DNA of 64,000 bases, taken from the NCBI RefSeq assembly GCF_009866765.1, contig NZ_CP019431.1, forward strand, positions 6,282,001 to 6,346,000, in the 5' to 3' direction. Under the pieces are notes generated by a model. The model searched no databases, had not been told where the DNA came from, and was given only the letters and a program-made list of their open reading frames with translations. Origin of the DNA: Pseudomonas sp. S35 (GTDB taxonomy: Bacteria > Pseudomonadota > Gammaproteobacteria > Pseudomonadales > Pseudomonadaceae). The translations under genes were made by a program, and so were the position numbers. Of the stretch, positions 44,477 through 54,864 are shown in pieces. The first letter of the stretch is position 1; every line of letters starts with the position of its first letter.

Positions 44477-45979
44477 ATGCCGCAATCCCAAGCCAAGAAT
44501 CTGTCCCTGATCGCCGCCATCGACCTGGGCTCCAACAGCTTTCACATGGTCGTGGCCAAGGCCCAGAACGGTGAGATCCGCATCCTTGAGCGGCTCGGCG
44601 AGAAAGTACAACTGGCTGCCGGGATCAACGACGAGCGCCAGCTCAACGAAGAATCCATGCAGCGCGGGCTCGATTGCCTCAAGCGCTTCGCCCAACTGAT
44701 CAACGGCATGCCCCTGGGCGCTGTGCGAATCGTCGGTACCAACGCGTTGCGTGAAGCGCGTAACCGTGGCGAATTCATCCGTCGCGCCGAAGAAATCCTC
44801 GGCCACCCGGTAGAGGTGATCTCTGGCCGTGAAGAAGCGCGCCTGATCTACCTCGGCGTATCCCACACGCTGGCGGATACCCCCGGCAAGCGCCTGGTAG
44901 CAGACATCGGCGGCGGCAGTACCGAGTTCATCATCGGCCAGCGTTTCGAACCGCTGCTGCGCGAAAGCCTGCAGATGGGATGCGTCAGTTATACCCAGCG
45001 CTACTTCAAGGACGGCAAGATCACCCCGGCGCGCTACGCCCAGGCCTACACGGCAGCGCGCCTGGAGATCATGAGCATCGAGCACGCCCTGCACCGCCTG
45101 ACCTGGGATGAAGCCATCGGCTCATCCGGCACCATCCGCGCCATCGGCCTGGCCCTCAAGGCGGGCGGCCACGGCACTGGCGAGGTCAATGCCGAAGGCC
45201 TGGCCTGGCTCAAGCGCAAGCTGTTCAAGCTGGGCGATGCCGAAAAAATCGACTTCGACGGCATCAAGCCGGACCGCCGCACGATCTTCCCGGCCGGCCT
45301 GGCGATTCTCGAAGCGATCTTCGACGCCCTCGAATTGCAACGCATGGACCACTGCGACGGCGCCCTGCGTGAAGGCGTGCTCTACGACCTGCTGGGTCGC
45401 CATCACCACGAAGACGTGCGTGAGCGCACCCTCAGCTCGCTGATGGAGCGTTATCACGTCGACCTGGAACAAGCCGCCCGTGTGGAACGCAAAGCCCTGC
45501 ACGCCTTCGACCAAGTGGCCGAGGACTGGGATCTGGAAGACGGCGTATGGCGTGAGCTGCTGGGCTGGGCTGCCAAGGTGCATGAAGTGGGCCTGGATAT
45601 CGCCCACTACCATTACCACAAGCACGGCGCCTACCTGATCGAGCACTCCGACCTGGCCGGTTTCTCCCGGGAAGACCAGCAGATGCTCGCACTGCTGGTG
45701 CGTGGCCATCGCCGTAACATCCCCAAGGACAAGTTTGCCGAGTTCGGCGACGAAGGCATCAAGCTGATCCGCCTGTGCGTCCTGCTGCGTTTTGCGATCC
45801 TGTTCCACCATATCCGTGGCACCCAGGAAATGCCTCAGGTGACACTGCGCGCCAACGGCGACAGCCTGGATGTCGTGTTTCCGAAAGGCTGGCTGGACGA
45901 GAACCAACTGACCCAGGCGGACTTTGCGCAGGAAGCGGAGTGGCTGACACGGGTGGGGTTCAGCCTGAACCTGCGCTAA
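44477..45979 (+). CDS. ppx: Exopolyphosphatase
   Basis: A 500-residue Ppx/GppA phosphatase that releases phosphate from the ends of polyphosphate. The ASKHA ATPase fold is visible: [16 protein letters not shown] (phosphate 1), the catalytic Glu in [13 protein letters not shown] and [14 protein letters not shown] (phosphate 2). The C-terminal HD-like domain contains [10 protein letters not shown] and [20 protein letters not shown]. Full length. Convergent with ppk, separated by a REPIN, so it is not in the ppk operon, unlike in E. coli. Confidence 0.96.
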   Translation: MPQSQAKNLSLIAAIDLGSNSFHMVVAKAQNGEIRILERLGEKVQLAAGINDERQLNEESMQRGLDCLKRFAQLINGMPLGAVRIVGTNALREARNRGEFIRRAEEILGHPVEVISGREEARLIYLGVSHTLADTPGKRLVADIGGGSTEFIIGQRFEPLLRESLQMGCVSYTQRYFKDGKITPARYAQAYTAARLEIMSIEHALHRLTWDEAIGSSGTIRAIGLALKAGGHGTGEVNAEGLAWLKRKLFKLGDAEKIDFDGIKPDRRTIFPAGLAILEAIFDALELQRMDHCDGALREGVLYDLLGRHHHEDVRERTLSSLMERYHVDLEQAARVERKALHAFDQVAEDWDLEDGVWRELLGWAAKVHEVGLDIAHYHYHKHGAYLIEHSDLAGFSREDQQMLALLVRGHRRNIPKDKFAEFGDEGIKLIRLCVLLRFAILFHHIRGTQEMPQVTLRANGDSLDVVFPKGWLDENQLTQADFAQEAEWLTRVGFSLNLR

Positions 45980-45993
45980 AAACACCGCAAACA

Positions 45994-46088
45994 ACTGTGG
46001 GAGGGGGCTTGCTCCCGATGGCAGTGGACCAGTCAATGAATCTGTTGACTGACACTCTCTCATCGGGAGCAAGCCCCCTCCCACATTT
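45994..46088. repeat. REPIN between ppx and ppk
   Basis: GTGGGAGGGGGCTTGCTCCC and GGGAGCAAGCCCCCTCCCAC arms with the loop AGTGGACCAGTCAATGAATC and TTGACTGACACTC. Placed between the convergent stops of ppx and ppk. Almost identical in arms and loop to the element at 13116. Confidence 0.93.
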
Positions 46089-46105
46089 TCAGACCGCGTC
46101 GGTGC

Positions 46106-48328
46106 TTAGTTCACCGCAAGAATCGGGCTACCCAACTTCTCCAGCAACGTCGCCTGCGCACTGCGCGGGTTCTGGTTGCCGGTCGGCGTGTTGCGCACGT
46201 AACGGCCGTCCGACTGCAGGCTCCAGCTGTGGGTGTTGTCGGTCAGGTAGCTTTCCAGCTCCTTCTTCACCCGCACGATCAGTTTCTTGCCTTCCACCGG
46301 GAAGCAGGTCTCCACACGTTTGTCGAGGTTGCGCTCCATCCAGTCGGCGCTGGAGAGGAACATCTGCTCTTCGCCGCCGTTGAGGAAGTAGAACACCCGC
46401 GTGTGCTCCAGGAAGCGCCCGATGATCGAACGCACGTGGATATTGTGCGACACACCCACGATGCCCGGACGCAGGCAGCACATGCCACGCACCACCAGGT
46501 CGATGCGCACGCCGGACTGGCTGGCCTTGTACAGCGCGCGGATGATCTTCGGATCAGTCAGCGAGTTGAACTTGGCAATGATGTGCGCCGGTTTACCGTC
46601 GAGGGCGAACTGGGTCTCGCGGGCAATCATGTCGAGCATGCCCTTCTTGAGGGTGAACGGTGCGTGCAGCAGCTTCTTCATGCGCAGCGTCTTGCCCATG
46701 CCGATCAACTGGCTGAACAACTTGCCGACGTCTTCACACAAGGCGTCGTCGGAGGTCAGCAGGCTGTAGTCGGTGTACAGCTTGGCGTTGCCGGCGTGGT
46801 AGTTGCCGGTGCCCAAGTGGGCGTAGCGCACGATCTCGCCGGCTTCGCGACGCAGGATCAGCATCATCTTGGCGTGGGTCTTGAAGCCGACCACGCCGTA
46901 GATCACCACCGCACCGGCTGCTTGCAGGCGGCTGGCCAGTTGCAGGTTGGACTCTTCGTCGAACCGCGCACGCAGCTCGATCACCGCGGTGACTTCCTTG
47001 CCGTTACGCGCGGCGTCCACCAGGGCATCGACGATTTCCGAGTTGGCACCGCTGCGGTACAGGGTCTGGCGCACGGCCAAGACGTGCGGGTCCTTGGCGG
47101 CCTGGCGCAGCAGGTCGACCACCGGTGTGAAGGACTCGAACGGGTGCAGCAGCAGGATGTCCTGCTTGCTCACCACGCTGAAAATGTTCTCGCTGTTTTG
47201 CAGCAGCTTGGGGATCTGCGGCGTGAACGGCGTGTATTGCAGCTCCGGGTGACTGTCCAGGCCGGTGATGCTGAACAGGCGCGTCAGGTTCACCGGGCCG
47301 TTGACCTGGTACAACTCGGTCTCGCCCAGGTTGAACTGCTTGAGCAGGTAGTCCGACAGGTGTTTCGGGCAGGTATCCGCCACTTCCAGACGTACCGCAT
47401 CGCCGTAACGGCGCGAGAACAGCTCGCCGCGCAGGGCACGGGCCAAGTCTTCGACGTCTTCGGAGTCCAACGCCAGGTCGGCGTTACGGGTCAGGCGGAA
47501 CTGGTAGCAGCCCTTGACCTTCATGCCTTGGAACAAATCATCGGCATGGGCGTGGATCATCGACGACAGGAATACATAGTTGTCGCCAGCGCCCCCCACC
47601 TCCTCCGGTACCTTGATGATCCGTGGCAGCAGGCGCGGCGCCGGGATGATCGCCAGGCCGGAATCTCGACCGAAGGCGTCGATACCTTCCAGCTCGACGA
47701 TGAAGTTGAGGCTCTTGTTCACCAGCAACGGAAACGGGTGCGTCGGGTCGAGGCCGATCGGGGTGATGATCGGCGCGATCTCGTCGCGGAAATAGCGGCG
47801 CACCCAGGTCTTGATCTTGGTGGTCCAGTGGCGGCGACGGATGAAGCGAACCTGATGTTTTTCCAGCTCCGGCAGCAGGATGTCGTTGAGGATCGCGTAC
47901 TGGCGGTCCACATGGCCGTGCACCAGTTCGCTGATGCGCGCCAGCGCCTGATGCGGTTGCAGACCGTCGGCACCGGCTTGTTCACGGGCGAAGGTAATCT
48001 GCTTTTTGAGGCCGGCGACGCGGATCTCGAAGAACTCGTCCAGGTTACTGGAGAAGATCAACAGGAATTTAAGGCGTTCGAGCAACGGATAGGACTCATC
48101 CAGCGCCTGTTCCAGCACGCGGATGTTGAATTGCAGTTGCGACAGCTCGCGGTGGATGTACAGGCTGCTGTCATCCAGGTTGGTCACCATCGGCACCGGC
48201 GCTGGCGCGGGGGCTTCGGCCACCACGGCAGGCGGGGCCGGTTCAAGCTCCGGCGGGGTCTCGGCGATTTGTTCGACCACCGGGTGAGCGTCTTTTACTG
48301 CAACTTCGGAGAGTCCTTCGGTATTCAT
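46106..48328 (-). CDS. ppk: Polyphosphate kinase 1
   Basis: A 740-residue PPK1 that makes polyphosphate from ATP. Domain order: N-terminal ([21 protein letters not shown]), head ([23 protein letters not shown]), and two PLD-like catalytic domains. The autophosphorylated His is in [31 protein letters not shown], with the second conserved His in GTGNYH. A Pro/Ala/Glu-rich extension of about 50 residues precedes the conserved core and is probably disordered. It starts 18 bases after hemB on the same strand, so it is probably expressed from the hemB promoter, which carries a candidate PHO box. Confidence 0.97.
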   Translation of the reverse strand: MNTEGLSEVAVKDAHPVVEQIAETPPELEPAPPAVVAEAPAPAPVPMVTNLDDSSLYIHRELSQLQFNIRVLEQALDESYPLLERLKFLLIFSSNLDEFFEIRVAGLKKQITFAREQAGADGLQPHQALARISELVHGHVDRQYAILNDILLPELEKHQVRFIRRRHWTTKIKTWVRRYFRDEIAPIITPIGLDPTHPFPLLVNKSLNFIVELEGIDAFGRDSGLAIIPAPRLLPRIIKVPEEVGGAGDNYVFLSSMIHAHADDLFQGMKVKGCYQFRLTRNADLALDSEDVEDLARALRGELFSRRYGDAVRLEVADTCPKHLSDYLLKQFNLGETELYQVNGPVNLTRLFSITGLDSHPELQYTPFTPQIPKLLQNSENIFSVVSKQDILLLHPFESFTPVVDLLRQAAKDPHVLAVRQTLYRSGANSEIVDALVDAARNGKEVTAVIELRARFDEESNLQLASRLQAAGAVVIYGVVGFKTHAKMMLILRREAGEIVRYAHLGTGNYHAGNAKLYTDYSLLTSDDALCEDVGKLFSQLIGMGKTLRMKKLLHAPFTLKKGMLDMIARETQFALDGKPAHIIAKFNSLTDPKIIRALYKASQSGVRIDLVVRGMCCLRPGIVGVSHNIHVRSIIGRFLEHTRVFYFLNGGEEQMFLSSADWMERNLDKRVETCFPVEGKKLIVRVKKELESYLTDNTHSWSLQSDGRYVRNTPTGNQNPRSAQATLLEKLGSPILAVN

Positions 48329-48346
48329 CGAGTGTTCCTGTGAGGG

Positions 48347-49381
<1,035 letters not shown>

Positions 49382-49400
49382 TTACGGGCGAGCGTTGCAG

Positions 49401-49433
49401 TTATAAGCGGCCATTATGACGAAGGTATGACAG
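49401..49433 (-). promoter_or_regulatory. Candidate PHO box and promoter of hemB-ppk
   Basis: On the minus strand CTGTCAT (49433-49427), four bases, then TCGTCAT (49422-49416): two 7-base half sites with 11-base spacing as in PhoB boxes; nine bases later a -10-like TTATAA (49406-49401). Half sites match at seven and five of seven positions. The order and spacing closely recall E. coli phoA (box, GGCC spacer, CTTATA). The start of hemB is 40 bases downstream. Confidence 0.62.
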
Positions 49434-49567
49434 TTGTGCTTAACGATGCGACCTGTAGTCGCATTCGTCGTTTATGTAGGAATTGTTCACTTCGTGACAC
49501 ATCTCGATACTTTCATGAATGTTCACGAAGGCGTAGGCTGCGCGTTCATTTCGCCAGCACCCAGACC

Positions 49568-50203
49568 ATGCTTCAACAATTTCTGCATGACTTCGGCTAC
49601 TTTGCCCTCTTCCTCGGGACCTTCTTTGAAGGCGAGACCATTCTGGTGCTCGCAGGCTTCCTGGCGTTCCGTGGCTACATGGATATCAACCTGGTGGTGG
49701 TCGTTGCCTTCTTTGGCAGCTACGCCGGCGACCAGCTTTGGTACTACATGGGGCGCAAGCACGGCCGCAAGCTGTTGGCGCGCAAGCCGCGCTGGCAGTT
49801 GATGGGCGACAAGGCGCTGGAACATATCCGCAAACACCCGGATATCTGGGTGCTGAGCTTTCGCTTCGTCTACGGATTACGCACGGTGATGCCCGTCGCG
49901 ATTGGCTTGTCAGGCTATCCGCCACTGCGCTACCTGATCCTCAACGGTATTGGTGCTGCCATCTGGGCCGCGGCCTTGGGTGCGGCGGCTTATCACTTCG
50001 GCGCGGTGCTGGAAGGCATGCTGGGTAGCGTCAAGAAGTACGAGTTGTGGGTACTGGGCGCCTTGCTCTTGCTGGGCTTTGCCCTGTGGCTGCGCCGACG
50101 CTTCAAGAACGCCCGTATCGCCCGCCAGGCCTGTGCCGACGCCAAGGCCCGGCTCGCAGCCGAGCCCGCTTCGCTCGAAGCGCCTAAGACGCCAGTCGAG
50201 TAA
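49568..50203 (+). CDS. DedA family membrane protein
   Basis: A 211-residue inner-membrane protein of the DedA/VTT family, implicated in undecaprenyl phosphate or lipid scrambling and in envelope homeostasis. Motifs: FFEGETILVLAGFLAFRG (conserved acidic residues), GDQLWYYMGRKHGRKLL and RFVYGLRTVMPVAIGLSG with the essential arginines. The start at 49568 (MLQQFLHDFG) follows the leader; upstream in-frame codons are not DedA-like. It ends with a charged C-terminal tail. It overlaps the sterol desaturase by 20 bases in convergent orientation. Divergent from hemB. Confidence 0.9.
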   Translation: MLQQFLHDFGYFALFLGTFFEGETILVLAGFLAFRGYMDINLVVVVAFFGSYAGDQLWYYMGRKHGRKLLARKPRWQLMGDKALEHIRKHPDIWVLSFRFVYGLRTVMPVAIGLSGYPPLRYLILNGIGAAIWAAALGAAAYHFGAVLEGMLGSVKKYELWVLGALLLLGFALWLRRRFKNARIARQACADAKARLAAEPASLEAPKTPVE

Positions 50204-51419
50204 GCCGGCTTCTACAGCAGTAGAGGCCGATCACGCTGAGCAGGCTGTAACTGAGCAGCCCCAGCCAGCCCAAGTGGCTGGCCGGCCATAGACCCACCTG
50301 AGGTGCCAGCCATACCAGCGGCACATTCAACGCCAGGCGCGCCAGCTCAGCCTTCAACGCCCACGGGCGATTCTCCAGGGCCACGCCCAAGGTAAACAAT
50401 CCAAGCGCCATCGCACTGCAGCCGACAATCAGCGCGGGCGCGGGCAAACCCTCGCCAAAATTCATCAAATAGCTGCCAAGCCCCACATACACCGCAAACT
50501 GCAAGGCGATGTACACCTGCTGGCGTACATCCAGTGGCACGTCGAATTTGCGAAACTGGCTCAAGTCGGGCTTGGCCAAGGGGTATTTGGCCTTCACATC
50601 CGCCGGGCGCCAGCCGGTGCGCATGAACCAGATGCGCAGCTTGTCCCACGTGCTCTCGGTACGCCGGGCATCGCTCCACAGCTGTGCATAAAATTGCAAG
50701 TTGGCCCACAGCGGGTTCCAGCTGGCCAGGGGTGTGGTCACGCCGAAAACCACTGGTTCGTTGTCGTCCTCTTCCTGGAAGGTGCCGAACAGCCGGTCCC
50801 AAAAAATGAACACCCCGCCATAGTTGCGATCCATGTAGAGAGCGTTCTGTGCATGGTGGGCCCGATGATTGGACGGTGTGACGAAGAACCACTCGAACCA
50901 GCCAAGCTTGGGCACATGGCGGGTATGCACCCAGAATTGATAGAGCAGGTTCAGCGACGCCACGCTGATGAACACCACCAACGGCACGCCGAGCACGGCA
51001 AGGGGCAGGTAGAAGATCCAGCTCAGCAGGAAGCCCGTGCTGGTCTGGCGCAGGGCAGTGCTGAGGTTGTAGTCCTCGCTCTGGTGATGCACCGAATGCG
51101 CGGCCCACAGGATATTGCGCTCGTGCCCCATGCGGTGCAGCCAGTAATAGCAGAAGTCGTAGAACACAAAGGCAAACACCCAGGTCCAGATGCTCTGGGC
51201 AGGCAGCTCGATCACGGCCAGGTGCTTGAGGGCGAACGCGTAGGTCAGTAGCCCTACACCCTTGGTCAATAACCCGGTGGTGGTGGACAGCACTCCGGTG
51301 CTGAGGCTGTTGATGGCGTCCGCCACCCGGTAGTTGCGCTGACCACGCCAACGGTCGGCGAGCAGTTCCACCACAATCAAGGCAATGAAAAACGGTACCG
51401 CGTAAGGCACGAAGTCCAT
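50184..51419 (-). CDS. Sterol desaturase/fatty acid hydroxylase superfamily protein
   Basis: A 411-residue membrane protein with a di-iron histidine signature: HRMGHE, then HSVHHQSEDYN and SNHRAHHAQN, the eight-His pattern of the superfamily. The N-terminal half has helices surrounding the His boxes; the C-terminal part (after about 270) adds four more helices and is typical of a bacterial subgroup of unknown substrate. Bacteria of this kind lack sterols, so a lipid, carotenoid or ether-lipid substrate is possible. Alone in its orientation; convergent with dedA. Confidence 0.88.
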   Translation of the reverse strand: MDFVPYAVPFFIALIVVELLADRWRGQRNYRVADAINSLSTGVLSTTTGLLTKGVGLLTYAFALKHLAVIELPAQSIWTWVFAFVFYDFCYYWLHRMGHERNILWAAHSVHHQSEDYNLSTALRQTSTGFLLSWIFYLPLAVLGVPLVVFISVASLNLLYQFWVHTRHVPKLGWFEWFFVTPSNHRAHHAQNALYMDRNYGGVFIFWDRLFGTFQEEDDNEPVVFGVTTPLASWNPLWANLQFYAQLWSDARRTESTWDKLRIWFMRTGWRPADVKAKYPLAKPDLSQFRKFDVPLDVRQQVYIALQFAVYVGLGSYLMNFGEGLPAPALIVGCSAMALGLFTLGVALENRPWALKAELARLALNVPLVWLAPQVGLWPASHLGWLGLLSYSLLSVIGLYCCRSRLTRLAS

Positions 51420-51535
51420 GGTCTAGTCCGGTCTATTTTTGTTACATCAAGATTAGGTGCAGCGGCGTGAGATCCCATTGGCAACAGGTTACAAATTAGT
51501 AGACATTTAACGCCAAGACCCCAGGAGAAATGCCC

Positions 51536-52201
51536 ATGAGCAAAAAGATTGCAGTGATCCTTTCCGGCTGCGGCGTGTACGACGGCGCAGAGATCCACGA
51601 AAGCGTGATCACCCTGCTGCGCCTGGACCAGCGCGGTGCTCAGGTCCAATGTTTTGCGCCAGATATTGCGCAGCTGCATGTGATCAACCATCTCACCGGC
51701 GAGGAAATGCCCGAGTCGCGCAACGTGCTGGTGGAGTCGGCACGCATTGCCCGAGGCGAGGTGAAGGACATCGCTGAGGCCGACGTCGAAGACTTCGATG
51801 CGCTGATCGTGCCCGGCGGGTTTGGCGCGGCCAAGAACCTGTCGGACTTTGCAGTCAAAGGCGCCGAGTGCAGCGTCAACCCACAGGTATTGGCATTGGC
51901 CGAAGCCTTTGCCGAGGCTGGCAAGCCGGTGGGGCTGATCTGTATTTCCCCAGCACTGGCCGCGAAGATCTACGGACCCGGCGTGACCTGCACCATCGGC
52001 AACTGTGCCGACACTGCCGCCGCCCTGGACAAGATGGGCGCCACCCACCAGGAATGCACGGTTGAAGACATCGTCGAAGACAAGGCGCGCAAGCTGGTGA
52101 GCACACCGGCTTACATGCTCGGCAAGCACATCAGTGAAGTGGCCTCAGGCATCAACAAACTGGTGGACCGCGTGCTGGAACTGACCCACGAAAACGACTG
52201 A
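51536..52201 (+). CDS. elbB: Isoprenoid biosynthesis glyoxalase ElbB (DJ-1/PfpI-like)
   Basis: A 221-residue class I glutamine-amidotransferase-like protein. KKIAVILSGCGVYDGAEIHESV and DALIVPGGFGAAKNLSDFA are typical of ElbB; the nucleophile Cys is in GLICISPALAAKI. The E. coli protein has weak glyoxalase activity and was linked genetically to isoprenoid synthesis; the physiological role is uncertain. Start at 51536 (MSKKIAV) with AGGAG upstream. Confidence 0.92.
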   Translation: MSKKIAVILSGCGVYDGAEIHESVITLLRLDQRGAQVQCFAPDIAQLHVINHLTGEEMPESRNVLVESARIARGEVKDIAEADVEDFDALIVPGGFGAAKNLSDFAVKGAECSVNPQVLALAEAFAEAGKPVGLICISPALAAKIYGPGVTCTIGNCADTAAALDKMGATHQECTVEDIVEDKARKLVSTPAYMLGKHISEVASGINKLVDRVLELTHEND

Positions 52202-52242
52202 CGCTGCTCAGCCACAATTAAGCCAGGCACCTCACCAGGGAG

Positions 52243-52698
52243 TCAGGCCGGGCGCATCAACTTGGTGAGGATGCGGTCGAGTGAGTTGGCAAACGCCTGC
52301 TTGTCCTTCTCACTATGGGGCGGCGGCCCACCGCCCATCTGCCCCTGCTCACGCAGGTCGGTAAACAGGTTGCGCACCGCCAGCCGCTCGCTCATGTTCG
52401 CCGGGCTGAACTCCTTGCCCCGCGGATCAAGCGCCGTGACGCCCTTTTTCACCAGGCGATCGGCCAGCGGCACATCACTGCAGATCACCAGCTCGCCAGG
52501 CACTGCGTGCTCCACCAGGTAATCATCCGCCGCGTCCGGGCCGCTGGGCACCACGATCAGCTTCACGCAGGCAAAGCCTGGCTTGATCTGGCTCTGCCCG
52601 GCCACCAGCACCACTTCAAACTGGCGCTTGAGGGCGAACTTCACCACTTGGTCCTTGGCCGCCCGAGGGCAGGCGTCTGCATCGATCCACACCCGCAT
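52243..52698 (-). CDS. UPF0178 family protein YaiI
   Basis: A 151-residue YaiI/YqxD-type protein with a PIN-like fold: MRVWIDADACPRAAKDQVVKFA (acidic DADACP signature), DDYLVEHAVPGELVICSDVPLADRLVKKG and the tail TSLDR-like KQAFANSLDRILTKLM. Acidic residues suggest a metal-dependent nuclease, but activity is not established. It follows the FTR1 gene by two bases on the same strand, suggesting cotranscription with no evident functional link. Confidence 0.9.
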   Translation of the reverse strand: MRVWIDADACPRAAKDQVVKFALKRQFEVVLVAGQSQIKPGFACVKLIVVPSGPDAADDYLVEHAVPGELVICSDVPLADRLVKKGVTALDPRGKEFSPANMSERLAVRNLFTDLREQGQMGGGPPPHSEKDKQAFANSLDRILTKLMRPA

Positions 52699-52700
52699 GC

Positions 52701-54596
52701 TCAGGCCGCCACGCGACGTTTTTCGGCCAGGCGACTACGGCCATACAGCACCACAATCGCCAGGATCGCCACAGCCTGGGCACTCAGCGAATACGCATCG
52801 GCGTGGATGCCCAGCCAGTCGAAGTCAAAGAACGCCACGGGCCGCGTGCCGAAGATGCCTGCTTCCTGCAACGCCTTTACGCCATGCCCGGCAAACACCA
52901 CCGACAGTGCACACAGCAATGCCGCGTTGATCCCGAAGAACAGCGCCAGCGGCAGCTTCGCCGAACCGCGCAGGATCACCCAGGCCAAGCCCACCAGCAG
53001 CACCAGCGCGGTGGCGCCACCGGCCAGCACGGCGTTGTGTCCGGCCGGGCCGGCTTGCAGCCACAGGGTTTCGTAGAACAGGATCACTTCGAACAGCTCG
53101 CGGTACACCGAGAAGAACGCCAGCATCGCAAAACCGAAGCGCCCGCCACCGCCCACCAGGCTGCTCTTGATGTAGTCCTGCCAGGCGGCGGCGTGGCGGC
53201 GGTCGTGCATCCACACGCCCAGCCACAACACCATCACACTGGCGAACAGTGCGGTGCAGCCTTCAAGCAACTCGCGCTGGGCGCCGCTCACGTCAATCAC
53301 GTACGCCGCCAATGCCCAGGTGGCCAAGCCGGCCAACAGCGCCAGGCCCCAGCCCACGTTAACGCTGCGCACCGCCGACTGCTGGCCAGTGTTACGCAGG
53401 AAAGCGAGGATCGCCGCCAGCACCAGAATCGCTTCCAGGCCTTCACGCAGCAGGATCAACAAACCGGAGATGTAGCTCAGTGACCAGCTCAAACCGTCGC
53501 TGCCCAGCAAGCCGGCGGATTCGCTGAGCTTGCCCTTGGCCACGTCCAGACGCTGCTGCACTTGCTCGACCGGCAAGCCGTCCTGCAACGACTGACGGTA
53601 AGCCATCAGGGCCTTTTCGGTGTCCTTGCGCACGTTGGCGTCGACGTTATCCAGGGAGCTTTCCACCAGCTCGAAGCCTTCCAGATAAGCGGCCACCGAC
53701 AGGTCGTAGGCTTGCTCGTGATCACCGTTACGGAACGCAGCGAGGCTCTTGTCCAAGGTCGTCGCGGTGTAGTCGAGCAACTGCGCCGGGCCACGCTTGA
53801 CCTGCGGCGGTTGCGCACGCTGGGCGCGGAAGGTTGCGGCAGCGGCCGGGCCGTCTGCGGCGAGCACTTCATTGGGGGTTTGGCGCGCCAGGTCGGCGAG
53901 GTTGAGGGGCTGCTCACTGTGTGCCGCAGCCGGATCAGCGGTGAACCCGGCGATGTAGGTGGCCAGGTCCCAGCGCTGGCGGTCGTCCAACTGGTCGGCG
54001 AAGGACGGCATATCGGTGCCTTCGACGCCCAAGCCCAGGGTGTTGTAGATCGCGTAGAGGCTCAGGCGATCCAGCCGCGTGGCATCTTGCAGGTTGGCAG
54101 GCGGCGGCGTCATGCCCACGCCCGCCGGGCCGTCACCCGCGCCGGCCGTGCCGTGGCAGACCGAACAATGCTGGGCGTAAAGCGGTGCGCCGCGCGTGGG
54201 GTCAGGCGTGATGGCCGGGGCCTGGCTGACTTCGTACGCGACGGCCAGCTTGGCGCCCAACTGACGGGCCTGACGGGCGACGCTCGCGCCGTCCTCGTGC
54301 GCTTTGACCGCTGACAGTAATTGATCAACGCCCTTTACCAACTCGGCGCGCTCGGGCCTTTGGGGCAACTCTGCTACCAGCCCCTGCAACACCCCGAGAA
54401 ACTCCACCTGTTCGCGGTATTCCGAATCATCCACCACCTTGCCCGCCTCCACCGTCGGCGGGTAGTCAGCGCCGATGTAGTCGAGCAAATGCAGGGCTTG
54501 TGGAGCGCCCTCGGCAGTGGCGGCCAACAGGTTGAAGCTGCACGACATCAACGCCGGCAACAGCAGCCAGGCGAGAAAACGCAAGGGGGCAGTCAT
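52701..54596 (-). CDS. FTR1-type iron permease fused to a cytochrome c domain
   Basis: A 631-residue fusion. The signal region precedes a periplasmic helical part. Then comes a cytochrome c domain with haem motif C144-S-V-C147-H148 and a distal Met probably in GTDMPSFADQL; after more periplasmic helices the FTR1 permease domain begins near 370. REGLE motif at 384-388 (LLREGLEAILVLAAI) and the second RELFE at 499-503 are the iron-binding glutamate motifs. This fusion type carries electrons and iron together, so oxidation of Fe(II) on transport is plausible. No FetAB/EfeOB partner is nearby. Full length; the promoter was not recognised. Confidence 0.92.
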   Translation of the reverse strand: MTAPLRFLAWLLLPALMSCSFNLLAATAEGAPQALHLLDYIGADYPPTVEAGKVVDDSEYREQVEFLGVLQGLVAELPQRPERAELVKGVDQLLSAVKAHEDGASVARQARQLGAKLAVAYEVSQAPAITPDPTRGAPLYAQHCSVCHGTAGAGDGPAGVGMTPPPANLQDATRLDRLSLYAIYNTLGLGVEGTDMPSFADQLDDRQRWDLATYIAGFTADPAAAHSEQPLNLADLARQTPNEVLAADGPAAAATFRAQRAQPPQVKRGPAQLLDYTATTLDKSLAAFRNGDHEQAYDLSVAAYLEGFELVESSLDNVDANVRKDTEKALMAYRQSLQDGLPVEQVQQRLDVAKGKLSESAGLLGSDGLSWSLSYISGLLILLREGLEAILVLAAILAFLRNTGQQSAVRSVNVGWGLALLAGLATWALAAYVIDVSGAQRELLEGCTALFASVMVLWLGVWMHDRRHAAAWQDYIKSSLVGGGGRFGFAMLAFFSVYRELFEVILFYETLWLQAGPAGHNAVLAGGATALVLLVGLAWVILRGSAKLPLALFFGINAALLCALSVVFAGHGVKALQEAGIFGTRPVAFFDFDWLGIHADAYSLSAQAVAILAIVVLYGRSRLAEKRRVAA

Positions 54597-54746
54597 GAAT
54601 GAGTCTCAAGGGGGAAACAAGAAGTAACACATTGTTAAGCTTTAAGGGGTTTGACTCAAGGCGTTCGTGATTGGGGGTGGGTTAGGACGAGGCACGTTAA
54701 AGCGCACCAGTGGCATTTCTGTCGGTTGGGCCACGGCAAAAAGCCA

Positions 54747-54774
54747 TTGTTTTGCCAGTAGCGGCGCCTATAAT
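54747..54774 (+). promoter_or_regulatory. Sigma70-type promoter of the COG3014-lpoB operon
   Basis: TTGTTT at 54747-54752 and a perfect TATAAT at 54769-54774 with a 16-base spacer. The transcript would start near 54781, leaving a leader of about 84 bases. Confidence 0.6.
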
Positions 54775-54804
54775 GCCGCGCCCTGTTAGTGCGAAAGGGA
54801 ATTT

Positions 54805-54828
54805 AATTCCTCCTTCTTATGAGGAATT
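54805..54828 (+). promoter_or_regulatory. Hairpin in the leader of the COG3014-lpoB operon
   Basis: AATTCCTC and GAGGAATT are perfect 8-base arms with an eight-base loop, 36 bases before the start codon. No T-tract follows, so it is more likely a stability or translation-control element than a terminator. Confidence 0.4.
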
Positions 54829-54864
54829 ACCACATCGGTTGACTACTTTCAGGGAAGAAGTTGC

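Noticed and set aside
46229..48343. 704-codon plus-strand frame opposite ppk
   Set aside because: Antisense shadow of ppk in GC-rich DNA; composition and lack of motifs show it is not a protein.
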